Source of the DNA: Phylloscopus collybita
Taxonomy: Eukaryota; Chordata; Aves; Passeriformes; Phylloscopidae
Direction: 5' to 3'
Assembly: GCA_027886175.1 (NCBI GenBank)
Contig: JAJNNQ010000024.1
Coordinates: forward strand, 8,602,001-8,666,000
DNA: 64,000 nt
The position numbers and the translations under genes are program-made. Below are positions 38,401 through 51,300 of this stretch, piece by piece; the stretch's first letter is position 1; each line of letters opens with the position of its first letter. Below the pieces are notes generated by a model. That model had not been told where the DNA came from and searched no databases. It saw nothing but the letters and a program-made list of their open reading frames with translations.

Positions 38401-38635
38401 CTGTATGAGAGTGAATGAAAAAGATTTGACTGTAAAATATGTTACCCCTGATATCGTATGTTTAGCTACAGGGCTGCATAGAATGCATAAAAAGTCAACC
38501 ACTTCCAATGCCCATGATATTTCTTATATATAGAGGAATATATTTTCCATTTGTATAACTTCTTTCTTACTGCATCCTTTTCAAGCTTTTTGTTAAGAAC
38601 TTGTCTTTCAGAATATCAAATATAATATTTTGCCA
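35435..38635. other. Unassigned non-coding stretch
   Basis: 3.2 kb without a recognisable gene or repeat. Open frames on both strands, including 110 codons on the minus strand at 36513-36845 and 111 codons at 37620-37955, show no domains. The part at about 37640-37960 is less AT-rich and unique-looking. Confidence 0.5.
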
Positions 38636-38812
38636 GGGTTTGGGGGTTTTTTGTTTGTTTTGTTATTTTGGTTTTTCGTTTGTTTTGTTGTGTGTGCTTT
38701 GTTTGTTTTATTTCTTTGTTTTGTTTTGCTGTTTTGGTTGGTTGGTTGGTTGGTTTTTGTTTTGTGTTTTAGTTTGATTTTGGTTTTGGTTTTGATAGGT
38801 TTTTGTTGCAGC
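38636..38812 (+). repeat. T/G-rich low-complexity tract
   Basis: Units such as TTTGTTTTG and a four-copy GGTT run (near 38737-38752) occupy about 175 bases with almost no A or C on the plus strand. The apparent frames on both strands are repeat translations. Confidence 0.92.
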
Positions 38813-41800
38813 TCCATCTAGTCTCAGGACTTCTTTTTCCACTCTCAGATAGCTCTAGGTTGAAAGAAAAATCTAAGGCCAGGCTTATCTCTCATATTGG
38901 GTAGCTTGACTTGGCTTCCAGTATCTGATATACTTCAACACCAGAAAAGACCCAAGCTCCTAAGCTTTGAAGTTCAGTAATACTTGAAAGAAAGCCCTAA
39001 GGCAAATACCAGGCTCAAGGAAATTAAATCAGTTCTCGATAGGTAAAGCAATACCCCATAGCTACCAAGGTAGATTTAATTAACAAAAACATGTTAGCTC
39101 CCTATTCTGCACCAGAATATCCTCTCATGGTCTTTGTCAAGAAATTTAATGTTATCAAGAATTCAAATTAAATCCTTTACTCAAGACGTAATTTCTGTTT
39201 AGTATACCAGTGTGCATGCTTTCTGAATTTAAAAAAAAAATGTTATCCAATGTAGAGAGAAAATAGTTGCCGCTGAATGCCCAAAAACCCCCTCAGACAC
39301 AGGGAGAAGAGACATAAATCAGAAAAAGAAGGAAAACCATACCTCTCAAAGTGCTCTGTCCTTTACAAAGCATATTGTTACTCTGCTTAGCCTCTTCAAG
39401 TCAATGATCCGTGAAGTCTAATGTAGTTTCCAATTTTTTGTAGAAATTGCTGAATTTCTGCTTGTCCATGACAGAACACCACTCCTGGGAGAAAATAAAT
39501 AAATAAATAACATATTAAATTTATCCACATGGATAATGTTGGAATAGACCCAGTCATCCAAAAAGAAACTTCATCTGAAATACATCCACTAGGCAATTCT
39601 ACACCTTAGTGTTAGAGTAGTTCTGGTTTTGCACACAAGTATACAGAGAAAACTATCAAAATGTAAAAAAAGATTTAATTTTTTCTCATTCTCCAATATT
39701 TTTGCTTCCTATAATTTACTCTTCTGATTCTTTTTTTCTTCTGCCTTGGTGTCCTCAGTCTATCAGTCAGCTTTACAATCCATTTAGTTTTGCTTGTTTA
39801 TACTCTTCCCTCAGAAAAAGTTTATCAGTCTTTTCTGAGTGTCATGTTAGTAGATTCTTCCAAGAATCACATAATCAAATACATTTCATCATGTGCCAAG
39901 GACTGAAATTTCTAGAATGTGATGAACAGTTACCAAGGACATTCATGTTATTATAATAGCATCACTTACTTGGTTTGCTGAAGGTATTTTCACATGTAGA
40001 AATATGAATTCCAAATATGCTCCCTGCTCCATTGTTTTCTGCAGATAAATGCATACACTTTCAGTTTATATCAGTAACAACTTCAGCACTGGACATTTCT
40101 TTGGGGTTTAATGACCCTTTCCAGGGTTGTGGATCATTGGCTCCCAGAAGGTTTTTAATTCTCAGAAAAATCTCTGTTCCTCTGATTTTATTGCTTAAAT
40201 ATATTGTTTGTGGAAATACAGTATAAATACTGGAGAGAAAAGCAAGTTATCAGCCAAGCAGAAGCCGATATGGCTCAAACTGACTTTATTTTATACTAGA
40301 TGGTTGGATATTAGCAATCACTTTCACTGCTTATCTTTAATTTACTAAAATTTCAGGGTAAAAGATTGCCTTTTCCTTTATAAAGGACCTAAAGATGAAT
40401 TATCTTGAGTGCATCAGTTGTGCTTTTGCATCATAAATTGAATAAAACCCATGAAAACTCATTCTTTTAACAAATGCATTTTTCAAGTGAGGTGTGATTC
40501 TGGCCTTTCTTGCAATATAAAAGGCATTGATCCTTTTGATAAGCTGAATCATGATACTGGACTCAAAAATTTGGGTTTTTTCACACATACAAAGAATTTC
40601 CAGAAGAGTCCAAAATATATTTTTTCAGTCTCTGATAACAAAAATTGTATTCAGCAATGAGTATTTCTGACTCAAAGACTCTTAACTTTTTCAGTTCATT
40701 ATGGTGTTACTGATATTCTTTCCTCACCAATATGTTTCATTCTTAAAAGAAATAATTCTAATTCCTCTCAGACAAGTTTCCTAATTAAAAGTAATCCTTA
40801 GTGCAAACACAAAAAGATTTTCTTTAGCTACCCTTTTCCTTTGTGCAGAGGAGAATAAATGTGATGATGCACATCGTCTATCTACCTCATATGTCTAGTG
40901 ACAGAAACATTAATTACGAGGACATTTCTATTTCAGCCACTTATTTTGCACCCTGTTAGTGCACGAAGAGCAATATTTCTGTGGAGTTATGGTGACATCA
41001 AGTGGCTGGCTATATGATCCCTGCAAATATATGGATATATGCTCCAGACATTGGAGAAAAAACCAATACAGGGAAAAACCCTTAAGTAGTTTTACCTCTT
41101 TGAAATATGGGTGAACTTCCAGTTAGTTCCAAGTGATGGACTGAAATCTTAATTTTAAGTGTATCATCAGGGTGTGTATCATTAAGTGCCATTGATGAAG
41201 ATCAAACCTTTGTATTTCATCCTTGAGATCAAAGAAAGAGACTGGTGCTGAGATGAAAAATGGTGCTCAATACCAAATGATCCAAACTGTTCTCTTTTAC
41301 CTCATGCTAAAACACTTCTGGGTGACTCAGTCAGTGGCTGTGCACTCGTTGGGAAAATAGAACGGCTCAGACTGATCTTCTGATAGGATTTTTGTGATTG
41401 AGCTAAGAAGTTAATATCTACTCTTTTAATTGCATCTTCTGGTTTAATGAGCACAGCCTCATAAAGGTAACAAATGAAGTTCAGTTTGTTCTACAGTAGG
41501 TTTGTTTCTTTAAAATTCTCTTTCATCGGAATTTCCATTTTCAACTCTTTCCATGCCATGACCTGTTCATGAGTAATGAGCATGAAGACATACATTTTAA
41601 GAGTCTCCAGCGAGTGCATTTTCTTCACCAGCTTGTTTTTACACTCACTTTCCTAAAGGGGTGATTTCATCACCTTTCCTACAGCTCTTCCCTCTGTCTG
41701 CCACCTTCAGCCTCTCAAAACTAGCGGAATCACTCACCATCCTTTTTCCATGTCACATCAGAGCTTGTTCCCTGCTTCAAGGCTTGAGTCCACTTGTTTG

Positions 41801-42187
41801 GATGGGCTCCAAGAAAGATTAGCTGGGGAATAAAGACTCAATTTGAAATCAATAAAAAATTACTGTTGACCAAAGAGTAACTACAGAATTCTGACTCAAC
41901 ACAACATTGCCAAAATGGTAGCTGAGAAACACAGGGAAAATAGTGAATGGCCTTTGTTTAAATTTAAATATACTGATACAAAAAATTCCAATTAAAATCA
42001 CTGTTTAATACAAGTGCAGTTTAATGCAGTGGCTGCGTAATACTGACCTAAATTGTAGAAAAATGTCATCTCCTTACTTCAGTTTCATGAAAGCCTTTAG
42101 CATTGACATCTTACTTGACTAGTCCACATTTTCCCATGCATTATAATGACTTTTGTGAGTGAAATAGGTTTACCAGAAAGGACTATA
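38813..42187. other. Unassigned non-coding stretch
   Basis: 3.4 kb with no recognisable gene, RNA gene or repeat family apart from a short AAAT array near 39490-39510. Short open frames only. Confidence 0.55.
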
Positions 42188-42223
42188 TACATAAATAAAT
42201 AAATAAATAAATAAATAATATAT

Positions 42224-42262
<39 letters not shown>
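42188..42262 (+). repeat. (AAAT)n followed by (AT)n
   Basis: About seven AAAT units are followed by TATATATTTTTTATA and a pure AT run of roughly 30 bases. The AT run is self-complementary and can extrude as a cruciform. Confidence 0.95.
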
Positions 42263-42266
<4 letters not shown>

Positions 42267-42270
42267 CTAT

Positions 42271-42425
42271 ATACTTGTTTGTTTGTTTTGGTTTTGTGGG
42301 TTTTTTGTTTGTTTGGGGTTTTTGTGGGTTTTTGTTGTTGTTTTGGGGGTTTTTGTTTGGTTTTTTTTGGTGTTTGGTGGTTTTTTGGTGGTTTTTTTTT
42401 GGTGGGTTTTTTTTGTTTGTTTTTG

Positions 42426-42456
<31 letters not shown>

Positions 42457-42470
42457 TGTAGTTGTTGTTA
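42271..42470 (+). repeat. T/G-rich tract with repeated GGG/GGGG runs
   Basis: About 200 bases of almost only T and G with GTTT, GGGTTTTT and GGTGG words and at least five runs of three or more G. Three overlapping plus-strand frames and one minus-strand frame here are composition artefacts (runs of F, G, V, L and C, or of K, N, P and T). Confidence 0.93.
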
Positions 42471-44060
42471 ATCTTCTTGCGATCCTCAGAAAGCAAATTA
42501 TTAGCTCTGGTACACCAAATCTTATTTGGAAGATTAAGATGCAAATTTAATTTTAGTAAGCAGAGAAAAATTCTGACTTGAAGTGTATATTCTTTAGTGG
42601 GGACTCTAACAAAAGCATTATGTATGAGAAGCTATTTGGGACAAAAATCATATGGCTTCATTTCTCTGGAAGATACACAAAATAAAACACATTAATCAGT
42701 CTGCTCACAGGACTATTTAAAGGAGAAATCCCATTAAGTGCTTAAATTGATTTACTCATCCCTCCCCCAAAATAATAAAATAAAATCCTCAAGTGTCTAT
42801 TAAATCAGACAATAAATAAGGATAGGTAGGTAAAATCCTTGGGGAAAGGAAGGACCTTAAGGCCATCTGATTCATATTTCATACCTTTTCTATTTCTCCA
42901 TCTTTTTTTCATCCTTATTGAAATTCATACATATACAATGTCATAAGCTAGTGTTGGTTTGGATTCAATTTATTTTACAAAAGGAAAAAAAATAGAGAAA
43001 AAATCATGTGAACTGATGCCAAAATAGTCTAGTGAAATAATTTTTATTTTCATTTATATTCACTGCCATGTCTCTCCACTGAAGTTAATGCATTTTCCCT
43101 GAAAGGTAATTCATTTCAATTTAAATCAATACAGTATCTTTGAACTAATGCTTTCCAGAGATGCCATGTTTGAACAAACAGTAGTATATTTGTGTAAATT
43201 GCAATTTTAATAGTAATTGCACCAAAAAAAGGGTGCCCAGAAAAATACTTTTGCTTCTAAACAATACAGACTGCGAACACAAATAATCCTTATTTTATTT
43301 TGCTGTTCTGTTTTGGTATTCAGGGGTATTATAGGCTTTGACGTAGAGGAGGGAAGGGAAAAGCTATTTATATATCTAAATACAACTGGGTGTAATTCTT
43401 GCCTAAGAAATTAATCAGAACTTTTTTGAAAGGAATGACTCCTTTTTGAGGAGTTCTTTTGTTTTGTTTTGTTCTGATTTGTTTTTTTATTTTTCCATAC
43501 TTTTCAAAATAGCAGGGAAGACTGTCCCAGGGTGGTACAAGGAACATAAAAATCCATGTTGTTTTAAACTTTAATTTCCTAACCTGCAGAGCATAACCTC
43601 CCAAGTAACGCTTAATTGGGGGAATGCACATATGGGAAGAGAACGTTTTTTATCTTGTACCTTCTTGTTTAGCACAAGCCAGTAATGTGTGGGGCCAAAA
43701 AAGAGCAGATGAGCCCTGATTTGTAAAATATTTGATTGTCATTGTCAAGTTCCTCTTGCAAATAATCAAAAAATTTTCTTTCAAACAGCGTTTCTCAGTC
43801 TGAAAATTACCATCCCCTCTGAGGGATCGAAGGGATTATAAAAGGCTGGAAAATGTCACATCTGTTGCCAGTTGTTCTGTTCTTTCAAGGGAGCTGAGGG
43901 AAGCAGAGACTGTGTTTGCTGACTGAAAATGCCTTCATGGATAACGGCCTTGGATTGTTGGCAGTAGTTTGGCCTCTTTATGACAAGAGCTAGAGGGGGT
44001 TGGCTTTTCTGGTTGGTTTGGGGTTGTTTTGCTTCCTAGTTTTCAAGGTCACCACGTTGG
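42471..44060. other. Unassigned non-coding stretch
   Basis: No gene or named repeat. A TATAAAAG word at 43837-43844 is followed by a moderately GC-balanced 120 bases, but there is no other promoter evidence. A short T/G tract lies at 43995-44035, just before the minisatellite. Confidence 0.5.
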
Positions 44061-44750
44061 GTGGTTGGAACCAGTTTAGTCAAGTTTAGCATGGCTTGAG
44101 CTGACTGGAACTGGTTTGAACCAGTTTTATCTGGTTTGATCCTGTTAAAATTGGTTTGAAGCAGCTGGAACCAGTTTAGTCTGGTTTAAATTTGTTAGAA
44201 CCAGGCTGATCTGGTTTAAAGCAGTAAGAAATGGTTTGTAGTGGTTGGAACCAGTGTTGTCCATTTTAAAACTTTTGTGACAGTTTGGATCTGGTTCGAA
44301 TTAATTTTATCTGATTTAAATTGTTTGGAACTGGTTTGTTCTTTTTGGAACCAGATTAGTCCAGTTTGAACTGTAAAGTGATTTAAACCAGTTTGAACTG
44401 GTTCTATCTGCTTTGATCCAGTTTGAACTGTCAGGAACCAGCTGGTACCAGTTTAATCCAGTTTAAGCCAGTTAGGACTGGTTGGAACCTGACTGAACTG
44501 GCTTGAACCACATGAAACAGGTTGGATTTGGTTTAGACTGGAGGAAACGGGTTTATCGAGTTGGAAAGAGTTTAGTCCATTTTAAAGTGGTTTGATATGG
44601 TTGGAACCAGTTTCAAATGGTTTGAAACACTTTGTCTTGTTTGTTTTGATCTGTTTTAAACAAATTTGAACATATTGGAACAGATTGGGACCAGTTTGAT
44701 CTGGTGTAAACCGTTTGGAGCCAATTTGATCTTTTGGAATGAGTTTAGTC
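44061..44750 (+). repeat. Degenerate 10-bp minisatellite, about 69 units
   Basis: For about 690 bases the sequence repeats every ten bases with consensus C(T/C)(G/A)GTTTGAA, for example CTGGTTTGAA, CCAGTTTGAA, CTGGTTTGAT, CCAGTTTAGT and CTGGTTTAAA. From 44061 to about 44370 the units stay in exact register; a net shift of three bases occurs near 44371-44388, smaller ones near 44550-44570, and register returns by about 44631. Divergence is therefore mostly substitution, with few indels. Two unit classes, CTGG- and CCAG-, each occur more than ten times and are often adjacent, giving palindromic words such as AACTGGTTTGAACCAGTT. No coding potential is evident. The left edge adjoins a T/G tract; the right edge fades at GAGTTTAGTC. 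Confidence 0.93.
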
Positions 44751-45758
44751 CTCCCGCAGAGCAGATAGTGGTGGCATTCCCATTTCCTGAGGAATAAGGG
44801 TAAAAGGACCAGGGCAGACACGTTTCCTGCCTAACAGAGTATTCTACCACCTTTTTGGTGCCTGTCATGTTTGAAGTGATGGAATGACCTAAGTTTATTT
44901 TCCTCAGATGTTTTAAAAGATCACACAGACAAATCTTTAGGAAGCTGGTCAGCTCCTCACACAGGGCAGTCATCCAAAGCCTCAGGTATATGCTTCCTCC
45001 ACCTTTCTTTTCATCCTGTTATCTCCTTTAACCCACCCTATAGCCATCATCCTTTCTTGAGAGAAAATGCCAATGGGAGATACATTAGACATTTTACTGT
45101 AATTAATTTTTTTCCCAGTACTCTATTTTTTCCTATCGCTCTATATCTCTGTGTCCAGTCCATTGTATGAATGGGTATTGATCTTTAAATATAATACCTC
45201 TAAATCTTTCTGTATATTTTTGACAGCTTCCTTATTTATTAATTTCACTTTATTTTTTAGAAGCCAAGAGCACTTAACACAGTCCTTCCTTGAGATATCA
45301 TTAAAATATGCTAACTAAGGTAAATGTGTAAGAAGGAATGCAGACATTTCTAAAGGTTATGATCAATGACAACACTTCTTAGCTTTAAAGTTACTTTAAT
45401 TGAATTAATTGTAGCATTGAAGAAACTGAAGAACAAAGAGAGCTCTGAATCTGAATGTATTAAAGGGAAATATTTGACCTTTTCAATATGTTCCATTTTG
45501 ATTGGCAGTCCTTTCTGTTGGAGCCCTCTTAATAATAATTTTTAAATTATTTTTCCCCATGAAAAATAAGATAGGTGTGTCAGAAAGCTGAAGTGCATCT
45601 GAGATAATTGGAAATATCCAAGAGTGGAAGTGTGCAAGTGTATGTGTATACTACCTACCATCATTCAGAGGATGTCAGCAATGGGGAGTTCATTTTGTTA
45701 CCAAAGCTTTTGACAAAAGGAAAAAAGCTAAGACCAAGTTAAACTTAATTTTTCATAT
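44751..45758. other. Unassigned non-coding stretch
   Basis: No gene or named repeat was recognised. AT-rich towards the right. Confidence 0.55.
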
Positions 45759-46071
45759 CAGAATCATAGAATCATAGAGTGGCTTGGTTTGGAAGGGACA
45801 ATAAAGAACATCTCATTCCAGCCCTCTGCCATGGGCAAGGACACCTTCCACTAGACCAGGCTGCCCAAAGCCCAGTTCAACCTGACCCTAGACACTTCCA
45901 GGGATGGGGCAACAACAATGTCTCTGGGCAACTTGTTCCAGTGCCTCACTACCCTCACAGTAAAGAATTTCTTCCTAATATCCAATCTAAAACCCCTTGT
46001 CCAGTCCCTACATGCCCTTGGAAAAAGTCCCTCTCCACCTTTCTTTAGAGGTCCTGGAAAGCTACTATAAT
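45759..46071 (-). mobile_element. CR1 LINE, 3' fragment
   Basis: The left edge, CAGAATCATAGAATCATAGA, is the reverse complement of two copies of the CR1 terminal ATTCTATG repeat, so the element is on the minus strand. CR1 landmarks follow: TGGTTTGGAAGGGACA, CCCTCTGCCATGGGCAAGGA, CACCTTCCACTAGACCAGG, CACTTCCAGGGATGGGGC, TCTCTGGGCAACTTGTTCCA, GTAAAGAATTTCTTCCTAAT and AAGTCCCTCTCCACCTTTCT. It is closer to the usual CR1 sequence than the copy at 6.8 kb, so probably younger, and is 5'-truncated to about 310 bases. The 89-codon plus-strand frame over it is antisense CR1. Confidence 0.96.
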
Positions 46072-48308
46072 GCTAATTTCACACTTATTTTGGTTTGCAG
46101 GGTCTTAAATAAGAAACCTTTATTCATAAAGGGTTTTTTTCTGAAAAAAAAAGATTGCTCGCTGCATTTTACATGAGAATAAAAACCATTTGCAATGAAC
46201 TTCAGGTTATTTATTAACAGATCTGTCTGAGAAGTAGAAGTGCCTTTTAATTTATGATTTTTTTAGTGCTTTAACTCAGTAAGATTTAATCAATTTTCTC
46301 AAAAAAGCAGCAGGATTTTCATATGTCATGGTATTTACCTGAGGATATGAATTTTTCTTCTACCTCCTTCTTTATGTTTGTTACTGGGTACAGGTTGTTC
46401 CTGTTTCTGTCTTACATTTTGCTGTATTCACTGTCTGTGGCTCCATGATCCTGTGTTATTCATTCCACGGTGCCCTGATCTTTTTGGGTTTCCTGGCTCC
46501 TCATTGTTACATAATTTTTGTATCAAAAGTAAGGTAAAGGGCCCTTCCCCAGCGTAGGAGAGTTAGTCCTTTCTCCATTAAAGTTTCTATGACCTTACCA
46601 CAGTGTGAAGACCTCAGGAATAGCTCTTGACAGCACGCTACACCTGCTAAGGGAAAAAAAATCCAGGTGTCACACTGTCTTTTCAGCCCCTGCATTGCTT
46701 TCCTTATTTAGCTTTTGCTGAAAAACTTTACTGCTGAAAAATTTCCAATTTCAATCTTTCAAAATCAAAACGAACCAAAAGAAGGCACTGTGAGAGTTCC
46801 TGATGTTTACTGATTTATTGAAAAGATCAAATTTCGCTTTGCATGCAAATCTTCCCTAAACCCTCAGAGGGCAGGATAGGTGTATTTTTACAAAGGCAAT
46901 ATCTCTTTGTATAGTGGTGTAATTCTATGCAAAACCAAAGCAGAAATTATTTTCCTTGTACAGATTAAAGCATGCTTGAGGCAAAAATCTGGGCTTGTTT
47001 TCAGCCAGTGAAGAATTTGTTTGTAGACTACATAAGTACCACATTTCTGGCCTATTGCTGCATCTCTAACCTTCCTGTAAATTGTGTATAACAAATACTC
47101 TGATTTTCAACTTTGATATCTGATCTCTACTTACCCCAAGAGAAGTTAAAAGGTCAGTAAGCGTTTTGAACTAGCTCAGCTTAATTTATTGATACTTCAT
47201 TTCACATTGTCAAAACATTCACAAAAAGCCTCAAAACATGCCTTTGACAGTATAGGAAGAACAAATATATTGTAAATAATTTCTTAACCTCATTTTAAAT
47301 TGCTGCCTTCTGGACTTTGGTTTTCTAAATAGAAAAGCACTTCAAATTCAGCACATCACCAGATCACTTTAACCTCTTTGAAAATGCATTTCAGGAGCCT
47401 TGATGGATCTCTTGCTCAGCAATTGGCCTTGGGAAAGTATACACTTCATGGTAAGCTGAGTGCCACGTTCTGTAATCTGTCAGAAAAAGAGCAGAAAGTG
47501 TAATGGGAGGTTGAAACAGATAATTTAGCATTGTGACATTATTTGTGAATTTGGCTCTATGAGAGAGATTTTTGTCATGCATATGGGTTGATATTGATCT
47601 GAGGCTATGAACGTGACTGGCTGTACCCCCAGTTTTGGAACAGTTTTGAAGTAAAACTTAACCTGAGTCTCTCTCTACAACCTTTTGAGAGTGGGACTGC
47701 ACCTCCTGCATCAGGTGCCCCACCAGAGCGAAGCTGAACGGTTGTGATGCCTTCCCAGCTGTCCACAAAGCAATTTGGGAGGAACCCAGCTTCACTTTTA
47801 TTAACCCCAGAGGTCTCTCCCTTTCTTTGATTTTCCAGTCTACATCTTTCTTCAGCTGTCCAGCTAAATTGACAAAGCACAGAGTCCTGTTCCACGTAGC
47901 AAGTGTCTTTGCAGGAATCCCTTTAAAAGCTTTAGCACTTAAGAAAAATCAATAGCGCTTACGATGCCTCCCCTCTCCTGCACGCTAAATTCTCATCAGC
48001 CTGTTATTAACTGTTGGAAGACAGTAAACATTGCATTTCAAAAGCACTCGTGTGGCATTTCACTTGAATAACGTTGCCTATCCTTCCTTAATGAATTTAG
48101 TGGAACTGTGCTGTTGGTACACTCAGAAAGGGAACGAGGAGCTGTGCAAAATGCATTGCAGGTGCAGAGCCAAGTATATCTGTTATACACAAATCCTCCG
48201 TGTTCATTGAAATAAAATGGGCCCATAAAAATGCTGATATTCTAAATACCACTTCAGAGTATAAACAGCCTTAAAGATAATCAATTCTACCTTTGTCCAA
48301 ATATACCT
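46072..48308. other. Unassigned non-coding stretch
   Basis: No gene or named repeat. The part at about 47600-48230 is more balanced in composition, carries scattered CpGs and looks unique; conserved non-coding DNA is possible but untested. A 96-codon minus-strand frame (47605-47895) is unrecognised. Confidence 0.5.
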
Positions 48309-48380
48309 AGAGAAAAGAAAAGAAAAGAAAAGAAAAGAAAAGAAAAGAAAAGAAAAGAAAAGAAAAGAAAAGAAAAGAAA
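48309..48380 (+). repeat. (AAAAG)n microsatellite
   Basis: About fourteen perfect AGAAA/AAAAG pentamers, all purine on the plus strand, the opposite orientation to the pyrimidine arrays at 24.0 and 28.7 kb. Confidence 0.98.
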
Positions 48381-51300
48381 CCCCTAGAAGATCAACCTGT
48401 GATTTATCAAAGGAAAGAAAATGTAGACATAGAAAAACTGAAGCAAAAATTATATGAATGTACTACATTAAGAAAGGTATTTAGGAAGAAAAACTAGTGA
48501 AGGCACAAACAGCTAAGTTTCAAATATCTATTTTCCAAGTGTTATGTGGTTTCTAGACCTGCTACTGTCTCTTGGAGAGGGATTTAGAAGAATTGGATTT
48601 GGACCATGTTCCTCATAAAAGGAATTAAAAACAAAGGGTGCCACATCAGGATGGTGAGTAGGTTTACCTGATATCCACAGTTCATAGTCTCTGCTTGTTT
48701 CTCCTGTATGTCCTTTGCATTTCTATATGGATTATAAGCATTTTTTAAAGGTGGAGAAAGGATGATTTTTTTTTCCCTTTTCTATTGTGTCCCAGTGGTT
48801 AGAACAACAATATAGAGTACAAGGATCCTAGCTGCAATCCCCCAATTTGCTTAACAGCTTCAAATGTTCATCACTGCAGAAACTGACTTAATTACCAGGG
48901 TACTGGCCACTTCAGTAGAGCTCATGCACCAGTGAAAGGACTGGGGGTGGGGGATTTCCCCTGCTGCATGTCAGTCTTTTTCCTTAAATGAAATTAATTC
49001 AAGATGCTTTTATTCTGAAATGAGAGTGCAGACATATGTATGATTCTGTAGGCTAGTGATGATGACTTTTCGTGGAAAGGGACAGCTTTTGGTCGTGCAA
49101 CATTTCTGCATGTTTTTAATCATCCACAATGATCAAACAGGCCTTGGAGATGAGCCTGTAAGCTAAGCCCACATCTTCCAGAATTAGCCTTGCACATCAC
49201 ACTGGAGACAATCACTTAATGAATCTTGATCTTCTTGATATACTTACTTTTTTGTTTAGTGAGATGGGAGCCTTCCTCCCCAAAACAGCTTGGTGCTCAG
49301 CTCCTGTTTTGCCAGTATGAATGGGGAAAGGTTAAAAGCCACTGGGCATGAATCCAAGGCTCCTGCAAGGGGATTGCTCTGTCCTCACACGGTGGTGGAG
49401 AGGCCAGTCTGCCTCTATTGAGTTCTAAATAAAACCTTTTGCATGAGGCCATGCAAAACCTTTTTACTAAAAGGCTTTATTTCAGTAAAAAAACCCTGTC
49501 AGAGTAACATGCATATCCTCAGAGGAGACAAGCAAGGGAAAAGTCCAATTTTCTGATCCATATTGGTCCTTTACTTGCAGCACCAGGCCCTGGCTGATGT
49601 ATACAGCAAGAGTGGATTGGGAGTCCTGTCTGTTCAGTACCTACAGCACCATTGCATTTTATCACTTTACCAGTCATGCTGCTGGAAGAGATATTCTGTA
49701 CTTTAAATCTGGCCAGGACATGGAAAAAAGACTCCTTTAAAACAGATTACAAATATTTACATTGGCATAAGAGAGAAATTTGAAAAAATGGCCCCTCTAT
49801 GTGATAGAGAAAAGACATATTGAGCAGGCTTCCCAACTGAAGGAGCTGTAAAGTGGAATGACATGTTTCAGTTTATTTATAGCTTAAATCTAGCACTTTT
49901 ACTGTCAGATTAAAATATCGGGTGAGTTCTTCTGAATCTGCTTCCTGTGGTGAGACATATCTTTTCTCTGGCTCATTTTATTATCAACATCAGCAATCTT
50001 TTGCCCTTTCTTAAACAGAAAAATTGATAATATTACACACTTACTCTGGAAAAACAGAATTTTTTTTTGGCATTTCCTATACTAAAGAATGTAATGTGAA
50101 GCAAGATCAAGAGAATTCTGGGCATTTAAGTACAAAGGGTTGTGATATTTTTGTTTCGGGTTGCCATTGCTGCTCTACAAAGAAGGCTTGGCTTTGACCT
50201 CAGTAGCTCAAAATTCTGTCTCTAGTTCCATCCTATGTAATCTCATTCTTTCCTATGTAATATGTAAAGTAAATCACCTCACATTAATTTTCATCTATTC
50301 CATATTGCCTTCCAAAGTACGTGTGCCCACACTGTTCTTTTTTCATTGCTTCAATTTGTCACACAGGCCTCTGACATTTCTGACCATCTCAATTTCACTT
50401 TCATACTGTTTTACAACAGTACCTTAAAAGGAGCCCAAAACATTGACTTGTTCTTCTTTATAGAAGTCATTTGAATTGTAGGTACTCTAGATAAATCTCT
50501 CCTGTGACAGAATATAAATGTTACCAATTCTAAACCTCTAAAAAAAATATAGCCACACAGCTAGTAGGACAGAACTGGGGATCAAGAAAGGCTTGACCTT
50601 AATTACTGGTATTCAATAGCCACAAAGTCACCTAAAGGTTAATTTTGTGACTTGGAAGAAAAGAAAAAAAAAACCCAATTTTATTTAATATAAAAAGCAG
50701 CACTTTGGGGGGAGAATTATACACTAAAAAACAAATAAAGTGTATTGCAATATCTAAAACCATAGTTCACTGTGACCAATTAAGAAAATGAAATCTATCC
50801 AACAGGTTCGATTTCTAATTTCTTTAGAAATCGAAATCCCAGTATATGCTTAAAATCCATGTCCAGCTGTAATAATTTGGATACTTCCTTTTGATATCAA
50901 AAAGACTTTGTTTTTCATCCCAAAAAAAGAAACCTTGTGTATATTAAAGAAGAACGAACCCTTCTCAAATGCTACATAAAAAATTCACTGTTTATGAACA
51001 CAGTTTTATTACTTCTACATGCAAATTTTAAGCCTAAAATACCTCTCATTATTCAAAAGGTGTTAAGAAAATCTGACTTGCCTCAAGTCAGACTAGATAA
51101 CTGGAAAAAAATAAATCTTGTTGTCTGCTTCATCACATTTATGTTTGTGCAACCATGTTTAATTTTTATACTCTTTATGTTTTTAGTACCTTAGAGACTA
51201 CTATAAGGTAAAGATTTCTTCAAAATTCATCTTTTATACAAGAATTATAATCACTATGAATGTGCCATGAAAAGACCCTTTAATGATATATAGATAAATA

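Noticed and set aside
42170..42550. Overlapping frames rich in F, V, G, C or in K, N, P, T
   Set aside because: They arise from the T/G tract read in three frames and on the opposite strand.
43837..43844. TATAAAAG as a core promoter
   Set aside because: A second TATAAAAG occurs near 54400. Such words are expected by chance in AT-rich DNA, and no other promoter evidence was found.
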